Shown: one piece after another, positions 6,189 to 6,995 of the stretch
Position numbering within the stretch: position 1 is the first letter of the stretch
Layout of the letters: every line of letters begins with the position of its first letter
DNA from: Spirochaetia bacterium UBA5763
GTDB taxonomy: Bacteria; Spirochaetota; UBA4802; UBA5550
Reading direction: 5' to 3'
DNA: 6,995 bases
Assembly: GCA_002418835.1 (NCBI GenBank)
Contig: DIEX01000018.1
Coordinates: 59,013 to 66,007 of the forward strand
The notes under the pieces: generated by a model
Seen by the model: the letters and a program-made list of their open reading frames with translations, nothing else
The model's database searches: none
Told to the model about the DNA's origin: nothing
Program-made: the position numbers and the translations under genes

Positions 6189-6362
6189 TTATATTTCGGA
6201 TCTGCGGAGCTTTTCCCGGAACACCTTTTCTTTATCAGTCAGTACCATATCTGTAAATTCGGTTATTTCCTGAAGCCATAAAAGTTTCTCTTCTGTTGAG
6301 AGCTTCATGTATTCCTTAATTTTGTCATCTTCAATGGTGTAGCTGTATCCGTAATTACTCAT
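6189..6362 (-). CDS. Small conserved-looking protein (57 aa) paired with a nucleotidyltransferase gene
   Basis: The ORF encodes 57 residues: N-terminal MSNYGYSYTIEDDKIKEYMK, then a segment around LSTEEKLLWLQEITEFTDM, and a basic tail ending KLRRSEI. It looks entirely alpha-helical and has no signal peptide. ATGs at 6365 and 6362 are possible; GGAG lies four or seven bases upstream, favouring 6362. It overlaps the end of the nucleotidyltransferase gene by 8 nt, so the two are translationally coupled. The pattern 'xLSxEEKLxWLxExxxF...KxRxxEI' is familiar from short proteins encoded beside nucleotidyltransferase-fold genes in anaerobes and thermophiles (recollection, not a search). It is plausibly a partner, such as the antitoxin or substrate-presenting half of a two-gene module, but nothing proves it. 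It converges on the MATE gene with 2 nt between stops. Confidence 0.75.
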   Translation of the reverse strand: MSNYGYSYTIEDDKIKEYMKLSTEEKLLWLQEITEFTDMVLTDKEKVFREKLRRSEI

Positions 6363-6858
6363 CATTACTCTCCATGAAGAGGCGGAGTTTTTCCAGTAAT
6401 TCTATGTCTGAGATATCCTGATTTCTCCCGCTGAACTTTTTCATTTTTATAAGGTCATCAATTGAAACAAGGTTTATTGTAAAATCCTTCACTGATTTTA
6501 CTGTTCTGTTCAGGTAAGCAGAGTTAAAGTCAAGGGGATGAACAAGCACTATATCAACTACCCTGTAGTTGTCTGTCTTGTGATGAAAGGAAAAAGCTAT
6601 GAGATTCTTTTCCCTGATCCAGGCTTCTCTGATTGATTCATCAGAAAGGTCTTCAGGATTAACAGGGTGAGAGGGTTCAAATCCGAGTTTTTCCAGTACT
6701 GAATTTACAAGGCGTATATTTTCGCTGTCAAGAGATATGATTATATCGATATCCTGAGTGACCCGGGGTATTCCATGAAGATTTACAGAAAGTCCCCCTG
6801 CAATCATATATCTGATTCCGCTGGTATGGAATTCTTTTAATAAATCTAAATAATACAT
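6355..6858 (-). CDS. Nucleotidyltransferase-fold protein (DUF6036/AbiEii-like)
   Basis: The 167-residue protein has the pol-beta-type nucleotidyltransferase signature. GG at 21-22 (YMIAGGLSVNLHG) is followed by the metal-binding pair D36 and D38 in TQDIDIIISL, and the likely third acid is D102 in VVDIVLVHPLD. A helical C-terminal part carries SIDDLIKMKKFSGRNQDISDIELLEKL (about 132-158), whose 'K..xGRxxDxxDIexL' form is common in DUF6036 and AbiEii-like proteins. Relatives include the toxins of type IV AbiE-like pairs and minimal nucleotidyltransferases that modify a partner or tRNA; which applies here is unknown. All three acids are present, so it looks active. GAAGAGAG sits directly before the ATG, a close and imperfect ribosome site. 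The gene has its own promoter at 6886-6914 and overlaps the downstream small gene. The cassette is opposite in strand to its left neighbours. Confidence 0.85.
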   Translation of the reverse strand: MYYLDLLKEFHTSGIRYMIAGGLSVNLHGIPRVTQDIDIIISLDSENIRLVNSVLEKLGFEPSHPVNPEDLSDESIREAWIREKNLIAFSFHHKTDNYRVVDIVLVHPLDFNSAYLNRTVKSVKDFTINLVSIDDLIKMKKFSGRNQDISDIELLEKLRLFMESNDE

Positions 6859-6885
6859 CTCTCTTCAGCTGTCCTTATCTTAAAA

Positions 6886-6914
6886 ATAAAATTTCATACG
6901 GAGGCATTTGTCAA
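6886..6914 (-). promoter_or_regulatory. Sigma-70-type promoter of the nucleotidyltransferase cassette
   Basis: On the minus strand a perfect -35, TTGACA (6909-6914), is followed after 17 bases by TTTTAT (6886-6891), matching four of six -10 positions. A start near 6879 would give a leader of about 20 nt. The -35 lies inside the last codons of the putative gene at the right edge, so the cassette can be expressed independently of it. Confidence 0.55.
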
Positions 6915-6995
6915 TAAATCTTTCAGGAGTTTAAATTCAGATGAAGCCCTGTTGACTGAATCTGTGTTGGTTTCAATATGATTTGTATTGAATTC
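6894..6995 (-). CDS. Possible C-terminal end of an upstream gene cut by the right edge
   Basis: On the minus strand a frame enters from the right edge and stays open for 33 codons to a TGA at 6894-6896. The translation ends SSEFKLLKDLLTNASV, hydrophilic then amphipathic, as a protein C-terminus might be. It stops 35 bases before the nucleotidyltransferase ATG, which is normal gene spacing. It is too short to assign, and another minus-strand frame is open for 23 codons over the same stretch, so coding is likely but not certain. Confidence 0.35.
   Translation of the reverse strand, partial: EFNTNHIETNTDSVNRASSEFKLLKDLLTNASV

Overview
The window looks like ordinary chromosome from a Gram-negative bacterium of moderate GC content. 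Supporting this are a signal-bearing HtrA-type protease, a likely small lipoprotein, an MJ0042-type zinc-ribbon protein and a Maf/DUF115 protein of the kind used by motile bacteria. The gene types and the G/C-rich intergenic repeat of 'GTGAGGGCA...' type would suit Nitrospirota, Desulfobacterota or Deferribacterota. That placement is an impression from gene content, not something the sequence proves. There is no rRNA, tRNA, CRISPR array, transposase or phage gene.

Left block (1 to about 2760, all minus strand). Read in transcription order it holds a promoter with a perfect -10, a small lipoprotein, a single-PDZ HtrA/DegP-type serine protease 16 nt downstream, then after 86 nt a small DUF4234-like membrane protein, and 17 nt later a zinc-ribbon protein that runs off the left edge. 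The visible C-terminal two thirds of the zinc-ribbon protein is an acidic tandem repeat of 24-residue (72-bp) units, mostly arranged as alternating A/B pairs (144 bp). The two most recent pairs differ at six bases, all synonymous.

Centre (2689 to 3115). This divergent intergenic region carries a 194-bp repeat-like element bounded by perfect 9-bp inverted repeats. Inside it are two C-rich/G-rich hairpins and a five-run G-quadruplex motif. To its right, a 22-codon leader ORF with a good Shine-Dalgarno ends in a TAATG overlap with the Maf/DUF115 gene.

Right block. The plus strand carries the Maf-like putative flagellin glycosyltransferase (3116-4624) and a MATE efflux transporter (4813-6186). 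Converging on the MATE gene, with 2 nt between stop codons, is a two-gene minus-strand cassette: a nucleotidyltransferase-fold protein (6355-6858) and an overlapping 57-residue protein (6189-6362). The cassette has its own TTGACA promoter and resembles nucleotidyltransferase-based toxin-antitoxin or defence-like pairs. The right edge probably holds the last 33 codons of another minus-strand gene.

No large, clearly new system is evident. The items most worth a second look are the nucleotidyltransferase/small-protein pair, the selected tandem repeat in the zinc-ribbon protein, the leader ORF with TAATG coupling, and the G4-bearing inverted-repeat element.
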